A stretch of DNA of 57,627 nt from Massilia norwichensis (GCF_024753245.1 NZ_JANUGX010000038.1:1-57627), one strand, 5' to 3'; counted from the first letter of the stretch, positions 32,023 through 40,693 are shown. Translations and numbers: made by a program. The notes: a model not told the origin generated them from the letters alone.

Positions 32023-33057
32023 TCAGGGCAGCGCGATCCGCACAATCGCATTGCCCGAACTGGCGTACAGGATGCCCTTGCCGTCGAAGACCAGGCCGCC
32101 CAGCGGCGCCAGGCCGCCGGGCAGGGCGCCCGGCTGCAGCGTCGCGACACCGGGCTTGCCGGCCACGGTGCTTACCACGCCGGTCGGCGTGATCTTGCGG
32201 ATCAACTGGCTGTCGGCGCCGGCATCGGCGGCGTACAGGGTGCCCTGGCCGTCCAGCGCCAGTGCCACGAGCTTGCTGAAGCGCGCCGTCGCGCCGCTGC
32301 CATCGGCGCTGCCCGCGCTGCCGGGCGTGCCGGCCAGGACGGTCCGGTTGCCGGCGCTGTCGATGCGCAGGATGGTGTTGTCGAGGGCTGCCAGGTAGAC
32401 CGTGCCGGCGGCGTCGACCGCCACGCCGCGCCGCGCGTTGCCGGACACGCCCTCCGCGCTGGCCACGCCTTCCAGCAGGGTGCTGGCGCCGGACGGCGCG
32501 ATGCGGCGGGTGCCGATGCCGGTGGCGACGATCAGGTTCCCGGCGGCGTCGACGGCAATGCCGCCGCCCAGGTTGCCCGGTTCGAGTACCGCCAGCGTGC
32601 GCGTGGCGCCTGCCGGGCTGACTTCGATGACATTGCGGCCGCTGGTGATGAAGAGCCGGCCGTCGGCGGCGGCCGCGATCCCGCTTGCCGATGGAAAGGC
32701 CGACCCGTCCAGGCTGCCGCAGTTGGTGTACGAACCGGCAAACAGCGAGGCCGCGCCGGCTGGCGTCACCTTGCGGATCGCGCAGGTGGCGGCCAGGTAG
32801 AGGTTGCCGCCGGCGTCGATGGTCATGGCCGCCGGGCCGACGAAGCGCGCGGCTTCGCCGCTGCCGTCGACGATGCCGCCATCGACCGGGTTACCGGCAA
32901 ACAGGCCCAGCGAGCCGGTGGCCGCGGGGGGAGTCGGCGAGCCGGAACCGCCGCCGGGGGTGACGCTGCCGGCGGCGACAGGCGTGGTGGAGCCGCCGCA
33001 GGCTGCGCACAAGACCAGCACCAGGCTGGCGCTCAGGATGGCCGCTGTGATCCGCAT
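32023..33057 (-). CDS. NHL-repeat lipoprotein, paralogue C
   Basis: A 344-aa paralogue with lipoprotein signal MRITAAILSASLVLVLCAAC (lipobox CAAC, Cys 20), a Gly/Pro/Ser linker and NHL blades (FVGPAAMTIDAGGNLYLAATCAIRKVT, FSKLVALALDGQGTLYAADAG). It closes with LPGGLAPLGGLVFDGKGILYASSG and NAIVRIALP. The start is placed 5 nt after the rhodanese stop, so the two genes may be co-transcribed. A longer reading runs into the rhodanese gene in another frame and is rejected. It is the first of the three tandem NHL genes. Confidence 0.83.
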   Translation of the reverse strand: MRITAAILSASLVLVLCAACGGSTTPVAAGSVTPGGGSGSPTPPAATGSLGLFAGNPVDGGIVDGSGEAARFVGPAAMTIDAGGNLYLAATCAIRKVTPAGAASLFAGSYTNCGSLDGSAFPSASGIAAAADGRLFITSGRNVIEVSPAGATRTLAVLEPGNLGGGIAVDAAGNLIVATGIGTRRIAPSGASTLLEGVASAEGVSGNARRGVAVDAAGTVYLAALDNTILRIDSAGNRTVLAGTPGSAGSADGSGATARFSKLVALALDGQGTLYAADAGADSQLIRKITPTGVVSTVAGKPGVATLQPGALPGGLAPLGGLVFDGKGILYASSGNAIVRIALP

Positions 33058-33061
33058 CGGC

Positions 33062-33520
33062 TCAGGCCCCGATCCACGGCAGGCCGGCCTTGCACCAGCC
33101 GCCCACCGTCTTGCGGTGTCCTTCGCCATCGCGGTCGCCTTCGAAGCCTTCCAGGATGTCGAAGGCATCCGTATAGCCGAGTTCAGTGGCGACGCGCGCC
33201 GCGTGGCGCGAGCGCACGCCCGAGCGGCACAGGAACAGCACCACATCTTCCTTGTCGGCGGTTTGCTGCAGCTGGGTGGCGAAGTCCGGGTTCGGCGCGC
33301 CGCCCGGGTACAGGCTCCATTGCACCGCACCGTGCTGGGCTTCGGGAATGGCCGGGCGGCCGATCCAGTCGCGCTCCGCATTCGTGCGCACGTCGACCAG
33401 CTTGACGCGTGGGTCGGACTGCAACAGGGCAAAGGCTTCCTGGGGCGTGACCGCGCCGGCATAGGGCTGGCCGGGGGCGCGCTCGCGGGCCTTGTTCAGG
33501 ATCTCGTCGGTGCTGCTCAT
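33062..33520 (-). CDS. Rhodanese-like sulfurtransferase
   Basis: A 152-aa single-domain rhodanese. The active-site loop CRSGVRSR holds the catalytic cysteine that carries the persulfide. Upstream motifs are VKLVDVRTNAERDWIG and VLFLCRSG; GYTDAFDILEGFEGDRDGEGHR lies near the end. There is no signal peptide, so it is cytoplasmic. The ATG at 33520 follows AAGGAG. It is divergent from glnA and its upstream region contains the NtrC box at 33574, so nitrogen control of this gene is possible. The sulfur acceptor is unknown. Confidence 0.92.
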   Translation of the reverse strand: MSSTDEILNKARERAPGQPYAGAVTPQEAFALLQSDPRVKLVDVRTNAERDWIGRPAIPEAQHGAVQWSLYPGGAPNPDFATQLQQTADKEDVVLFLCRSGVRSRHAARVATELGYTDAFDILEGFEGDRDGEGHRKTVGGWCKAGLPWIGA

Positions 33521-33573
33521 GCTGTTCTCCTTAATAGTGCAACCTGCCTCAAGTTGGTGCATACTGCGCCACT

Positions 33574-33590
33574 TGCACCACTCTGGTGCG
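33574..33590 (+). promoter_or_regulatory. NtrC-binding box upstream of glnA
   Basis: TGCACCA-CTC-TGGTGCG. It matches the NtrC enhancer pattern (TGCACCA, 3 nt, TGGTGC) seen at E. coli glnAp2. It lies about 110 bp upstream of the sigma-54 promoter, which is typical enhancer spacing. Another GGTGC half-site (33556-33560) may form a second, weaker site. The regulator itself (ntrC) is encoded 3.4 kb downstream in the same cluster. Confidence 0.85.
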
Positions 33591-33699
33591 TATGGATGAG
33601 GTCGCATCAAAACCGTGCGCCCAAACGCGCCATTGATTTTAAGGGCCAAACGGCGGACGTTCCAAGGCTATATTGCTCATTTGCTCATAGACAAGTGCT

Positions 33700-33715
33700 G
33701 GCACGCTTAGTGCTT
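33700..33715 (+). promoter_or_regulatory. Sigma-54 promoter of glnA
   Basis: TGGCAC (33700-33705), 5 bp and GTGCT (33711-33715). The GG of the -24 element and GC of the -12 element are correctly spaced. It lies about 70 bp before the glnA ATG. With the upstream NtrC box this predicts activation under nitrogen limitation. Confidence 0.85.
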
Positions 33716-33785
33716 ATAACAGGATGCGTCTGTCGCACGCCCCGTTGGCGTCGCCGACACCCCTTTTTCAATCAGGAGAATACGA

Positions 33786-35201
33786 ATGGCAAGGACCGCC
33801 GCAGATGTAATGCAGATGCTGAAGGATAACGAAGTCAAGTTCGTCGATTTGCGTTTCGCCGATACCCGCGGCAAAGAGCAGCACGTGACCGTTCCCATCT
33901 CGCACTTTGACGAAGACAAGTTCGAATCCGGCCACGCCTTCGACGGCTCCTCGATCGCCGGCTGGAAAGGCATCGAAGCATCGGACATGCTGCTGATCCC
34001 GGACCCGAACACCGCGAACATCGACCCGTTCATGGAAGAGACCACCGTGTTCATGCAGTGCGACGTGATCGAACCGTCGGACGGCAAGGGCTACGACCGC
34101 GACCCGCGTTCGATCGCCAAGCGCGCCGAAGCCTTCCTGAAATCCTCGGGCATCGGCGACACCGCCTTCTTCGGCCCGGAGCCGGAATTCTTCATCTTCG
34201 ACTCGGTCCACTGGAAAATCGACATGTCGGGCTCGATGGTCAAGATCAGCTCGGAAGAAGCATCCTGGTCGACCGACAAGGAATTCGAAGGCGGCAACAG
34301 CGGCCACCGTCCGACCGTCAAGGGCGGCTACTTCCCGGTCCCGCCGGTCGACAGCTTCCAGGACATGCGTTCGGAAATGTGCCTGATCCTCGAATCGCTG
34401 GGCATCCCGGTCGAAGTGCACCACCACGAAGTAGCCGGCGCCGGCCAGAACGAGATCGGCACCCGCTTCTCGACCCTGGTCGAGCGCGCCGACTGGACCC
34501 AGAACATGAAGTACGTGATCTGGAACGTCGCCCACAGCTACGGCAAGACCGCGACCTTCATGCCGAAGCCGATGAACGGCGATAACGGCTCGGGCATGCA
34601 CGTGCACCAGTCGATCTGGAAGGACGGCAAGAACCTGTTCGCCGGCGACGGCTATGCCGGCCTGTCGGAAACCGCCCTGTACTACATCGGCGGCATCATC
34701 AAGCACGCCAAGGCGCTGAACGCGATCACCAACCCGGGCACCAACTCGTACAAGCGCCTGGTGCCGGGCTACGAAGCGCCGGTCAAGCTGGCCTACTCGG
34801 CACGCAACCGCTCGGCTTCGATCCGCATCCCGCACGTGGCGAACCCGAAGGGCCGCCGCATCGAGGTGCGCTTCCCGGACCCGCTGGCCAACGTCTACCT
34901 GTGCTTCGCCGCACTGCTGATGGCCGGCCTGGACGGCATCCAGAACAAGATCCACCCGGGCGAAGCCGCGACCAAGGACCTGTACCACCTGCCGCCGGAA
35001 GAAGACAAGCTGATCCCGACCGTGTGCGCCTCGCTGGAAGAAGCCCTGGAAGCGCTCGACAAGGATCGCGAGTTCCTGACCCGCGGCGGCGTGTTCAGCG
35101 ACGCCATGATCGACGCCTACATCGAGCTGAAGATGCAGGAAGTGCAGCGTCTGCGCATGACCCCGCACCCGGCCGAATTCGACATGTACTACTCGTCGTA
35201 A
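33786..35201 (+). CDS. glnA: Glutamine synthetase, type I
   Basis: A 471-aa ATP-dependent enzyme that makes glutamine from glutamate and ammonia; it assembles as a dodecamer. Visible motifs are FDGSSIAGWKGI near residue 60, the metal-binding GPEPEFF, the His-rich EVHHHEVAGAGQNEIG, the ATP-binding KPMNGDNGSGMHVHQS and the glutamate flap NRSASIRIP. Y400 in KDLYHLPPEE is the adenylylation site, so it should be controlled by GlnE. AGGAG precedes the ATG. Regulation is predicted through the upstream NtrC/sigma-54 elements. It is followed by its own terminator, then a DUF4124 gene and ntrB-ntrC. Confidence 0.98.
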   Translation: MARTAADVMQMLKDNEVKFVDLRFADTRGKEQHVTVPISHFDEDKFESGHAFDGSSIAGWKGIEASDMLLIPDPNTANIDPFMEETTVFMQCDVIEPSDGKGYDRDPRSIAKRAEAFLKSSGIGDTAFFGPEPEFFIFDSVHWKIDMSGSMVKISSEEASWSTDKEFEGGNSGHRPTVKGGYFPVPPVDSFQDMRSEMCLILESLGIPVEVHHHEVAGAGQNEIGTRFSTLVERADWTQNMKYVIWNVAHSYGKTATFMPKPMNGDNGSGMHVHQSIWKDGKNLFAGDGYAGLSETALYYIGGIIKHAKALNAITNPGTNSYKRLVPGYEAPVKLAYSARNRSASIRIPHVANPKGRRIEVRFPDPLANVYLCFAALLMAGLDGIQNKIHPGEAATKDLYHLPPEEDKLIPTVCASLEEALEALDKDREFLTRGGVFSDAMIDAYIELKMQEVQRLRMTPHPAEFDMYYSS

Positions 35202-35229
35202 TTCAGTTTGTAGCCGTACGGTAACAAAA

Positions 35230-35267
35230 ACGCGGGAAAGCCGGCTGGCCGACCCGCGTTTTTTTTC
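35230..35267 (+). terminator. Rho-independent terminator after glnA
   Basis: ACGCGGG (35230-35236) pairs with CCCGCGT (35253-35259), with an inner GCC/GGC stem, followed by an eight-T run. It separates the strongly regulated glnA transcript from the ntrBC genes. Confidence 0.9.
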
Positions 35268-35331
35268 ATCCGGATGGGGATGCGGTATAGTCGGAAGATT
35301 CCCAACCAGGCACATCGTGCCGACTGACCTG

Positions 35332-35856
35332 ATGCGAATGACAAGCTTGTTCGTGAAGCACCCGGCCGGGATTCTTCTGGCGCTCGCGCTGGCCGCGCCC
35401 GCGTCCGCCCAATCCGTCGTCTACCGCTGCGTGGACAAGGAAGGCCGCGTGCTCTACACCGATACGAATGCCGGCAACTGCAAGGTGGTGGACGCCATCG
35501 TTTCCGGCGCCATCTCGGCCCCGCCGGCTTCGAGCCGCCCGCCGGCCGCCGTCAACATGCGCCAGGGCGCCGCGCGTCCGGCGCCGGCCACCCCGGCCAA
35601 CTTCCCGCGCGTCGACAGCGCCGCCCAGCGCGCGCGCGACGACGACCGCCGCGCCATCCTCGACGAGGAACTGCGCGCCGAAGAGAAGAAGCTGGCCGAC
35701 CTGCGCCGCGACTTCAACAACGGCGAACCCGAACGCCAGGGCAACGAGCGGAACTACGCCAAGTACCAGCAGCGCGTGGCCCAGATGCGCGAGGACATCG
35801 GCCGCGCCGAGAAGAACGTCGAAGCCATCAAGCGTGAAATCGCCAATATCCGTTGA
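35332..35856 (+). CDS. DUF4124 domain-containing secreted protein
   Basis: A 174-aa protein from this ATG. A signal peptide (to about residue 27, LAAPASAQ) is followed by a short DUF4124 domain (VVYRCVDKEGRVLYTDTNAGNCKVVD). Then come a Pro/Ala linker and a charged coiled coil (about 100-174, EEKKLADLRRDFNN...). Alternative starts are the GTG at 35317 and an ATG at 35338. The slot between glnA and ntrB is a recurrent location for such genes in betaproteobacteria. Function is unknown; a periplasmic, possibly peptidoglycan- or protein-associated role is guessed from the coiled coil. Confidence 0.8.
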   Translation: MRMTSLFVKHPAGILLALALAAPASAQSVVYRCVDKEGRVLYTDTNAGNCKVVDAIVSGAISAPPASSRPPAAVNMRQGAARPAPATPANFPRVDSAAQRARDDDRRAILDEELRAEEKKLADLRRDFNNGEPERQGNERNYAKYQQRVAQMREDIGRAEKNVEAIKREIANIR

Positions 35857-35863
35857 TGCCGAC

Positions 35864-36958
35864 ATGCGCGCCGCCATGACCGAACCGGAACGCCCACCGA
35901 AGGACTCGCCGTACGCCCGGTTCGCCGGCCTCGACCTGCTGGCCACCAGCGTGCTGGTGGTCGATGCCGCCGGCAGCGTGCGCTACGCGAACCCGGCCGC
36001 CGAGCACCTGCTCGAAGTCTCGGTCAAGTCGCTGTCGCGCCAGAAGCTGGCCGGCCTGTTCCTCAACGGCGAGGAGCTCGATGCGCTGGTGCGCCAGGCG
36101 CTGGCGCACAAGTACGCCGACCTGCGCCAGGACCTGGCCCTGCAGCGCAGTGGGCGCGAGCCGCTGCACGTGCACAGCATCGTCAGCGCCGCCGGCGACG
36201 AGGAAGTGGTGGTCGAGCTGCGCGAGAACGTCCAGCAGCTCAAGCTCGACCGCGAAGAACGCATCCTCGACCAGAGCCAGGCCAACAAGGAACTGATCCG
36301 CAACCTGGCCCACGAGATCAAGAACCCGCTCGGCGGCGTGCGCGGCGCGGCGCAGCTGCTGGAACTCGAGCTGCCGGACGCTTCCTTGCGCGAGTACACC
36401 CAGGTCATCATCAAGGAAGCCGACCGCCTGCAGACCCTGGTCGACCGCCTGCTGGCGCCGCATCGCCGTCCGCACATCGTCGGCGACGTCAACATCCACG
36501 AAGTCTGCGAGCGCGTGCGCAGCCTGGTGCTGGCCGAATTCCCGGCCGGCCTGAGTATCAAACGCGACTACGATGCCTCGATTCCCGAGTTCCGCGGCGA
36601 CAAGGAACAGCTGATCCAGGCCGTGCTGAACATCGTCCATAACGCCGCCCAGGCCCTGCGCGCGCGCATCGCGCAAGGAGATGCCGAGATCGTGCTGCGC
36701 ACCCGCGTCGCGCGCCAGGTCACGCTGGCCAAGGTCCGTTACGGGCTGGCATTAGACTTGCATATCATCGACAATGGACCGGGCATCGCCCCCGATATCC
36801 GCGACCGCATCTTCTATCCGCTCGTTTCCGGGCGCGACGGCGGCAGCGGTCTCGGGCTGACGCTGGCGCAGACCTTCGTGCAGCAGCACCTGGGGCTGAT
36901 CGAGTGCGAAAGCCGGCCTGGACTGACGGATTTCCGTATCCTGATCCCCTTGCCATAA
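35864..36958 (+). CDS. ntrB: Nitrogen regulation sensor kinase NtrB
   Basis: A 364-aa soluble histidine kinase/phosphatase partner of NtrC. A PAS domain (about 20-125) precedes the H-box LAHEIKNPLGG (H150). The ATP-binding domain has LNIVHNAAQAL, DNGPGI and GSGLGLTLAQTF. There is no membrane segment, as in classical NtrB, which responds to PII proteins. The ATG at 35864 is preferred; another in-frame ATG at 35876 is possible. It is separated from ntrC by 63 nt. It follows the DUF4124 gene by 7 nt and is likely co-transcribed with it. Confidence 0.95.
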   Translation: MRAAMTEPERPPKDSPYARFAGLDLLATSVLVVDAAGSVRYANPAAEHLLEVSVKSLSRQKLAGLFLNGEELDALVRQALAHKYADLRQDLALQRSGREPLHVHSIVSAAGDEEVVVELRENVQQLKLDREERILDQSQANKELIRNLAHEIKNPLGGVRGAAQLLELELPDASLREYTQVIIKEADRLQTLVDRLLAPHRRPHIVGDVNIHEVCERVRSLVLAEFPAGLSIKRDYDASIPEFRGDKEQLIQAVLNIVHNAAQALRARIAQGDAEIVLRTRVARQVTLAKVRYGLALDLHIIDNGPGIAPDIRDRIFYPLVSGRDGGSGLGLTLAQTFVQQHLGLIECESRPGLTDFRILIPLP

Positions 36959-37021
36959 GCGTCGGGACGGTGCGGCCGCGGTCCAACGATGGATGTCTTT
37001 AAGCGGGAAGCACTGAACTAC

Positions 37022-38539
37022 ATGAAACCAATCTGGATTGTCGACGACGATGCATCGATCCGCTGGGTGCTGGAAAAAGCCCTGGCGCGCGAAAACCTCG
37101 CCACTCGGAGCTTTGCCAGCGGACGCGAGGCGCTGGCCGCGTTCGAGAGCGACAGCCCGCAGGTGCTGGTCTCGGACATCCGCATGCCGGGCGAGTCCGG
37201 CCTCGACCTGCTGGCGGCCGTCAAGGAAAAGCATCCCGGCCTGCCGGTCATCGTCATCACCGCCTTTTCCGACCTCGATTCGGCGGTCGCGTCCTTCCAG
37301 GGCGGCGCCTTCGAATACCTGGCCAAGCCCTTCGACATCGACAAGGCCGTCGCGCTGATCCGGCGCGCGCTGGAGGAGAGTCTGCGCGAGGCCAGCGTCG
37401 AGATCGCGCCCACCGAGACGCCCGAGATCCTGGGCCAGGCGCCGGCCATGCAGGAAGTCTTCCGCGCCATCGGCCGCCTGTCGCAGTCGAACGTGACGGT
37501 CCTGATCACCGGGGAGTCCGGCACCGGCAAGGAACTGGTGGCGCGCGCCCTGCACAAGCACAGCCCGCGCGCGCAACAGCCTTTCATCGCGCTGAACACG
37601 GCGGCGATCCCGAAGGACTTGCTGGAATCCGAACTGTTCGGCCACGAGCGCGGCGCGTTCACCGGCGCCCAGGCGATGCGGCGCGGCCGCTTCGAGCAGG
37701 CCGAGAACGGCACGCTGTTCCTCGACGAGATCGGCGACATGCCCTTCGATCTGCAGACAAGGCTGCTGCGGGTGCTGTCCGACGGCCACTTCTACCGCGT
37801 CGGCGGGCACCAGCCGGTCAAGGCGAACGTGCGCGTGATCGCCGCCACCCACCAGAACCTGGAACAGCGCGTGCGCGACGGCCTGTTCCGCGAAGACCTG
37901 TATCACCGCCTGAACGTGATCCGGCTGCGCCTGCCGTCCCTGCGCGAGCGGCGCGACGACATCCCCATCCTGGTGCGCCACTTCCTGGTGCAGAGCGCAC
38001 GCCAATTGGGCGTCGAACCGAAACGCCTGAGCGAGGAGGCGAACCGCTGCATCGCCAGCCTCGAGCTGCCGGGCAATGTGCGCCAGCTGGAAAACCTGTG
38101 CAACTGGATCACCGTGATGGCGCCAGGCCAGACCGTCGAGGTCAAGGACCTGCCGCGCGACCTGACCCAGGGCCAGGCCGGCGCCATGTCCGCCGCCACT
38201 GCGGCGTCCGCCGTGGTGGCGATGCCGGCGCCCTCGGCCGGCCCGCTGCACGGCGCGCTCGATGGTGCCGCCAGCCTGCCGTCGATGTCGGTGCCGGCCC
38301 CGGTCGGTGCCGACGGCTGGATCGGCCTGCTCGAACTGCAGGCCGCGCGCATGCTGTCCGAGGGCCAGATCGAGGTGATGGATGTGCTGGGCCGGCAGTT
38401 CGAATCGGCCCTGATCCGCACCGCGCTCAAGCATACGCACGGGCGCAAGAACGACGCGGCGATCCGGCTGGGGATCGGGCGCAATACGATCACCCGCAAG
38501 ATTGCCGAGCTGGGGATCGACGGCGCGAAGGACGAATAA
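37022..38539 (+). CDS. ntrC: Nitrogen regulation response regulator NtrC
   Basis: A 505-aa sigma-54 activator. The receiver domain has acidic DDD near residue 8 and phospho-acceptor D52 (VSDIRMPGESG). The AAA+ domain has the Walker A motif GESGTGKE, the sigma-54 contact loop GAFTGA, and FLDEIGDM. An Ala/Pro-rich linker leads to a C-terminal Fis-type helix-turn-helix (ALIRTALKHTHGRKNDAAIRLGIGRNTI). The start at 37022 gives the family N-terminus MKPIWIVDDD; the upstream ATG at 36989 would add 11 unrelated residues. It should act on the NtrC box at glnA. A REP element follows its stop codon. Confidence 0.96.
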   Translation: MKPIWIVDDDASIRWVLEKALARENLATRSFASGREALAAFESDSPQVLVSDIRMPGESGLDLLAAVKEKHPGLPVIVITAFSDLDSAVASFQGGAFEYLAKPFDIDKAVALIRRALEESLREASVEIAPTETPEILGQAPAMQEVFRAIGRLSQSNVTVLITGESGTGKELVARALHKHSPRAQQPFIALNTAAIPKDLLESELFGHERGAFTGAQAMRRGRFEQAENGTLFLDEIGDMPFDLQTRLLRVLSDGHFYRVGGHQPVKANVRVIAATHQNLEQRVRDGLFREDLYHRLNVIRLRLPSLRERRDDIPILVRHFLVQSARQLGVEPKRLSEEANRCIASLELPGNVRQLENLCNWITVMAPGQTVEVKDLPRDLTQGQAGAMSAATAASAVVAMPAPSAGPLHGALDGAASLPSMSVPAPVGADGWIGLLELQAARMLSEGQIEVMDVLGRQFESALIRTALKHTHGRKNDAAIRLGIGRNTITRKIAELGIDGAKDE

Positions 38540-38544
38540 ATCTG

Positions 38545-38633
38545 CCGTCGTTCCCGCGCAGGCGGGAACCCAAGTTTGCACGCGCTGTGGAAACGCACGC
38601 GGAACTTGGGTCCCCGCCTTCGCGGGGACGACG
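38545..38633. repeat. REP-type palindromic repeat, copy 2
   Basis: The left arm 38545-38573 (CCGTCGTTCCCGCGCAGGCG...) and right arm 38605-38633 (...CCTTCGCGGGGACGACG) match copy 1 at 12029-12116, with GGGAAC in place of GGGGAC in the left arm. As in copy 1, the end GGGGACGACGT is partly re-duplicated just outside (38643-38654). It lies between ntrC and corA. Confidence 0.85.
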
Positions 38634-38693
38634 TGGCGCGCTCGGGGACGACGTGAGGCGTGTGCGGGGATGGCCTTGGTGTAGACTCTTGCC

Positions 38694-39659
38694 ATGCTGA
38701 TCAACTGCGTCGCCTACCAGGAAGGTAAAAAACTCTCCGATATTCCAGTCGAGGACATCAGTGACTACCTCGAACGTCCCGGCTGCTTCGTCTGGGTTGC
38801 GCTGCGCGACGCCAGCGAGGACGAGATGCGCCAGATGCAGGAAGAATTCAACCTGCACGAACTGGCGGTCGAGGATGCCGCGCGCGGCCACCAGCGGCCG
38901 AAGATCGAGGAATACGGCGACTGCCTGTTCACCATCGTGCACACGGTCGACCTCGAAGGCGATGCCCTGGCCACCGGGGAGCTCGCCATCTTCGCCGGTC
39001 CCAATTACGTGCTGTCGATACGGCGCGATGCCGCCAAGGGCTTCCTCGGCGTGCGCGCCCGCGCCGAGCGCGAGCCGCATCTGCTAAGCATGGGCTCGTC
39101 CTTCGTCATGTACGCGCTGATGGACGCGGTGGTCGACCGCTATTTCCCCATCGTCGACATGCTCGAGTCCGAGCTGGAGACCATCGAAGACCGCATCTTC
39201 ACCCACGGCGCCCAGCGCCAGAACGTCGAGCGCCTGTACCAGCTCAAGCGCAAGGGCCTGGACCTGCGCCATGCCGTGGTGCCGCTGATGGATGCCGTCG
39301 GCCGCCTGCTGGGCACGCGCGGGCCGACCATGGCAAGCGGCGTCCAGGATTACTTCCGCGACGTGCACGACCACCTGATCCGCATCGCCGGCCGTCTCGA
39401 CACCGTGCGCGACACGATTGCCACCGCGATCCAGGTGAACCTGTCGATGGTCTCGATCGACGAGAGCGAAGTGAACAAGCGCCTGGCCGCCTGGGCCGCG
39501 ATCTTCGCCGTGTTCACCGCCTTTGCCGGCGTGTGGGGCATGAATTTCAAATACATGCCCGAGCTGGAATGGAAGTGGGGCTATCCGATGGCGCTGGCGG
39601 CGATGGTGGGGGTGTGCCTGTATTTGTACCGGAAGTTCCGCAAGGCCGGGTGGTTATAA
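38694..39659 (+). CDS. corA: Magnesium/cobalt transporter CorA
   Basis: A 321-aa inner-membrane channel for Mg2+ (also Co2+, Ni2+) of the CorA family. The large cytoplasmic funnel domain (1-255) includes long helices (MLESELETIEDRIF...). The membrane helices are AAWAAIFAVFTAFAGVWGMNF (about 263-283) and YPMALAAMVGVCLYLYRKF. The invariant GMN signature appears as GMNFKYMPEL. Length matches the family. It stands alone, bounded by the REP element upstream and the hairpin at 39663-39684 downstream. Confidence 0.95.
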   Translation: MLINCVAYQEGKKLSDIPVEDISDYLERPGCFVWVALRDASEDEMRQMQEEFNLHELAVEDAARGHQRPKIEEYGDCLFTIVHTVDLEGDALATGELAIFAGPNYVLSIRRDAAKGFLGVRARAEREPHLLSMGSSFVMYALMDAVVDRYFPIVDMLESELETIEDRIFTHGAQRQNVERLYQLKRKGLDLRHAVVPLMDAVGRLLGTRGPTMASGVQDYFRDVHDHLIRIAGRLDTVRDTIATAIQVNLSMVSIDESEVNKRLAAWAAIFAVFTAFAGVWGMNFKYMPELEWKWGYPMALAAMVGVCLYLYRKFRKAGWL

Positions 39660-39662
39660 AAC

Positions 39663-39684
39663 GTGGGCACGGGGGTGTGCCCAC
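39663..39684. repeat. Convergent-gene hairpin related to the 17.9-kb palindrome
   Basis: GTGGGCAC (39663-39670) pairs with GTGCCCAC (39677-39684) around 6 nt, followed by CCTACC. It lies between the stop codons of corA (39659) and the formamidase-family gene (39686) and shares the GTGGGCAC/CCCACCCTAC core with 17879-17928. It could act as a bidirectional terminator. Confidence 0.65.
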
Positions 39685-39685
39685 C

Positions 39686-40693
39686 CTACCGTGTGAAGAT
39701 CTTCTTCGGGCACATCGCGTGCACGCCGACGTTGCCGTCCACCAGCTGGGTGATTTCCATGTCGACGGCGGCGCTGGCCAGCATGTAGGCGTCGTCGCGG
39801 TTCAGGCCCTTTTCTTCGACCAGGAAGGCGATCATGTCGCGCAGCGCCATCTCGGTCGCCTGTTTCAGATCCTTCGAAAAGCCCATCGAGATGTAGTGCG
39901 TGGGCGTCTCCGCGCGCGGCCACACCAGCTTGCGGTTCTTGTGTACCACGAAGCGGAAGGTGCCGGACAGGTAGGTCTCGAGCGCCGTGATGTCGACTTC
40001 GCCGTTGCCCTGGGCCGCGTGGCCGTCGCCGGCCTGGAACAGCGCGCCCTTGGCCGCCACCGGGATGTAGAGGGTGCTGCCGGCCACCAGCTCCTTGAGG
40101 TCGAGGTTGCCGGCGTGGACGAAGGGCGGGGCGCTGTCGATCTTGCCGCCGGCCGGCGCCACGCCCATGCTGCCGAAGAAGGGGCGTAGCGGGATCTCGA
40201 TGCCCGGCGCGAAGCGGCCGACCATCTTCTGGCGGTCCAGCGGCACCACCTTGTAGCGGCCGTACGGGTATTCCATCGGCAGGAAGCCGGAGCCGACACC
40301 GAACACGTTGCAGGCGAAGTTGGCGTCGATGTCGACCTTCAGGATCTGCACCTCCAGCACGTCGCCCGGCTCGGCTTCCACAATCGCCACCGGCCCGGTC
40401 AGGATATGGCCGCCGGGCCCTTTGTCCTGCACTTCCTTGTAGATCGCCTCGGTGTAGGGCGGGATGTCTTCCGGCTTCACGCCGCGCGCGATCATGCGCT
40501 CGGGCGAGCCGCAGGTCGACAGGGTCTGCATGCGCACCGTGTCGCCCGAATGCACGCTCAGCACCGGCTTCGACAGGCCGGAGTAGTAACCCCAGGCGAC
40601 GGTCTGCGGCGTGGCCGGCAGCGTGTAGTCGGCGCCGAGGGCGGGCGCGCTTGCGGCAAGGGCGAGGCAGAGCGGAAGGAGGAGGCGGCGCAT
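39686..40693 (-). CDS. Secreted acetamidase/formamidase family protein
   Basis: A 335-aa FmdA_AmdA family protein with a signal peptide (MRRLLLPLCLALAASAPALGA). Family landmarks are LSVHSGDTVRMQTLSTCG, GPVAIVEAEPGDVLEVQIL, RPFFGSMGVAP, and LVAGSTLYIPVAAKGALFQAGDGHAAQGNGEVDITALET. The DGHAAQG segment is the conserved active-site region. Known members hydrolyse short amides such as formamide in the cytoplasm; this one is exported, so its substrate may differ. It is transcribed alone and convergent with corA. Confidence 0.88.
   Translation of the reverse strand: MRRLLLPLCLALAASAPALGADYTLPATPQTVAWGYYSGLSKPVLSVHSGDTVRMQTLSTCGSPERMIARGVKPEDIPPYTEAIYKEVQDKGPGGHILTGPVAIVEAEPGDVLEVQILKVDIDANFACNVFGVGSGFLPMEYPYGRYKVVPLDRQKMVGRFAPGIEIPLRPFFGSMGVAPAGGKIDSAPPFVHAGNLDLKELVAGSTLYIPVAAKGALFQAGDGHAAQGNGEVDITALETYLSGTFRFVVHKNRKLVWPRAETPTHYISMGFSKDLKQATEMALRDMIAFLVEEKGLNRDDAYMLASAAVDMEITQLVDGNVGVHAMCPKKIFTR

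Noticed and set aside
32023..33462. A 479-aa reading joining NHL paralogue C with an upstream Arg/Ser-rich stretch
   Set aside because: The upstream part overlaps the rhodanese gene in another frame; the lipoprotein signal fixes the start at 33057.
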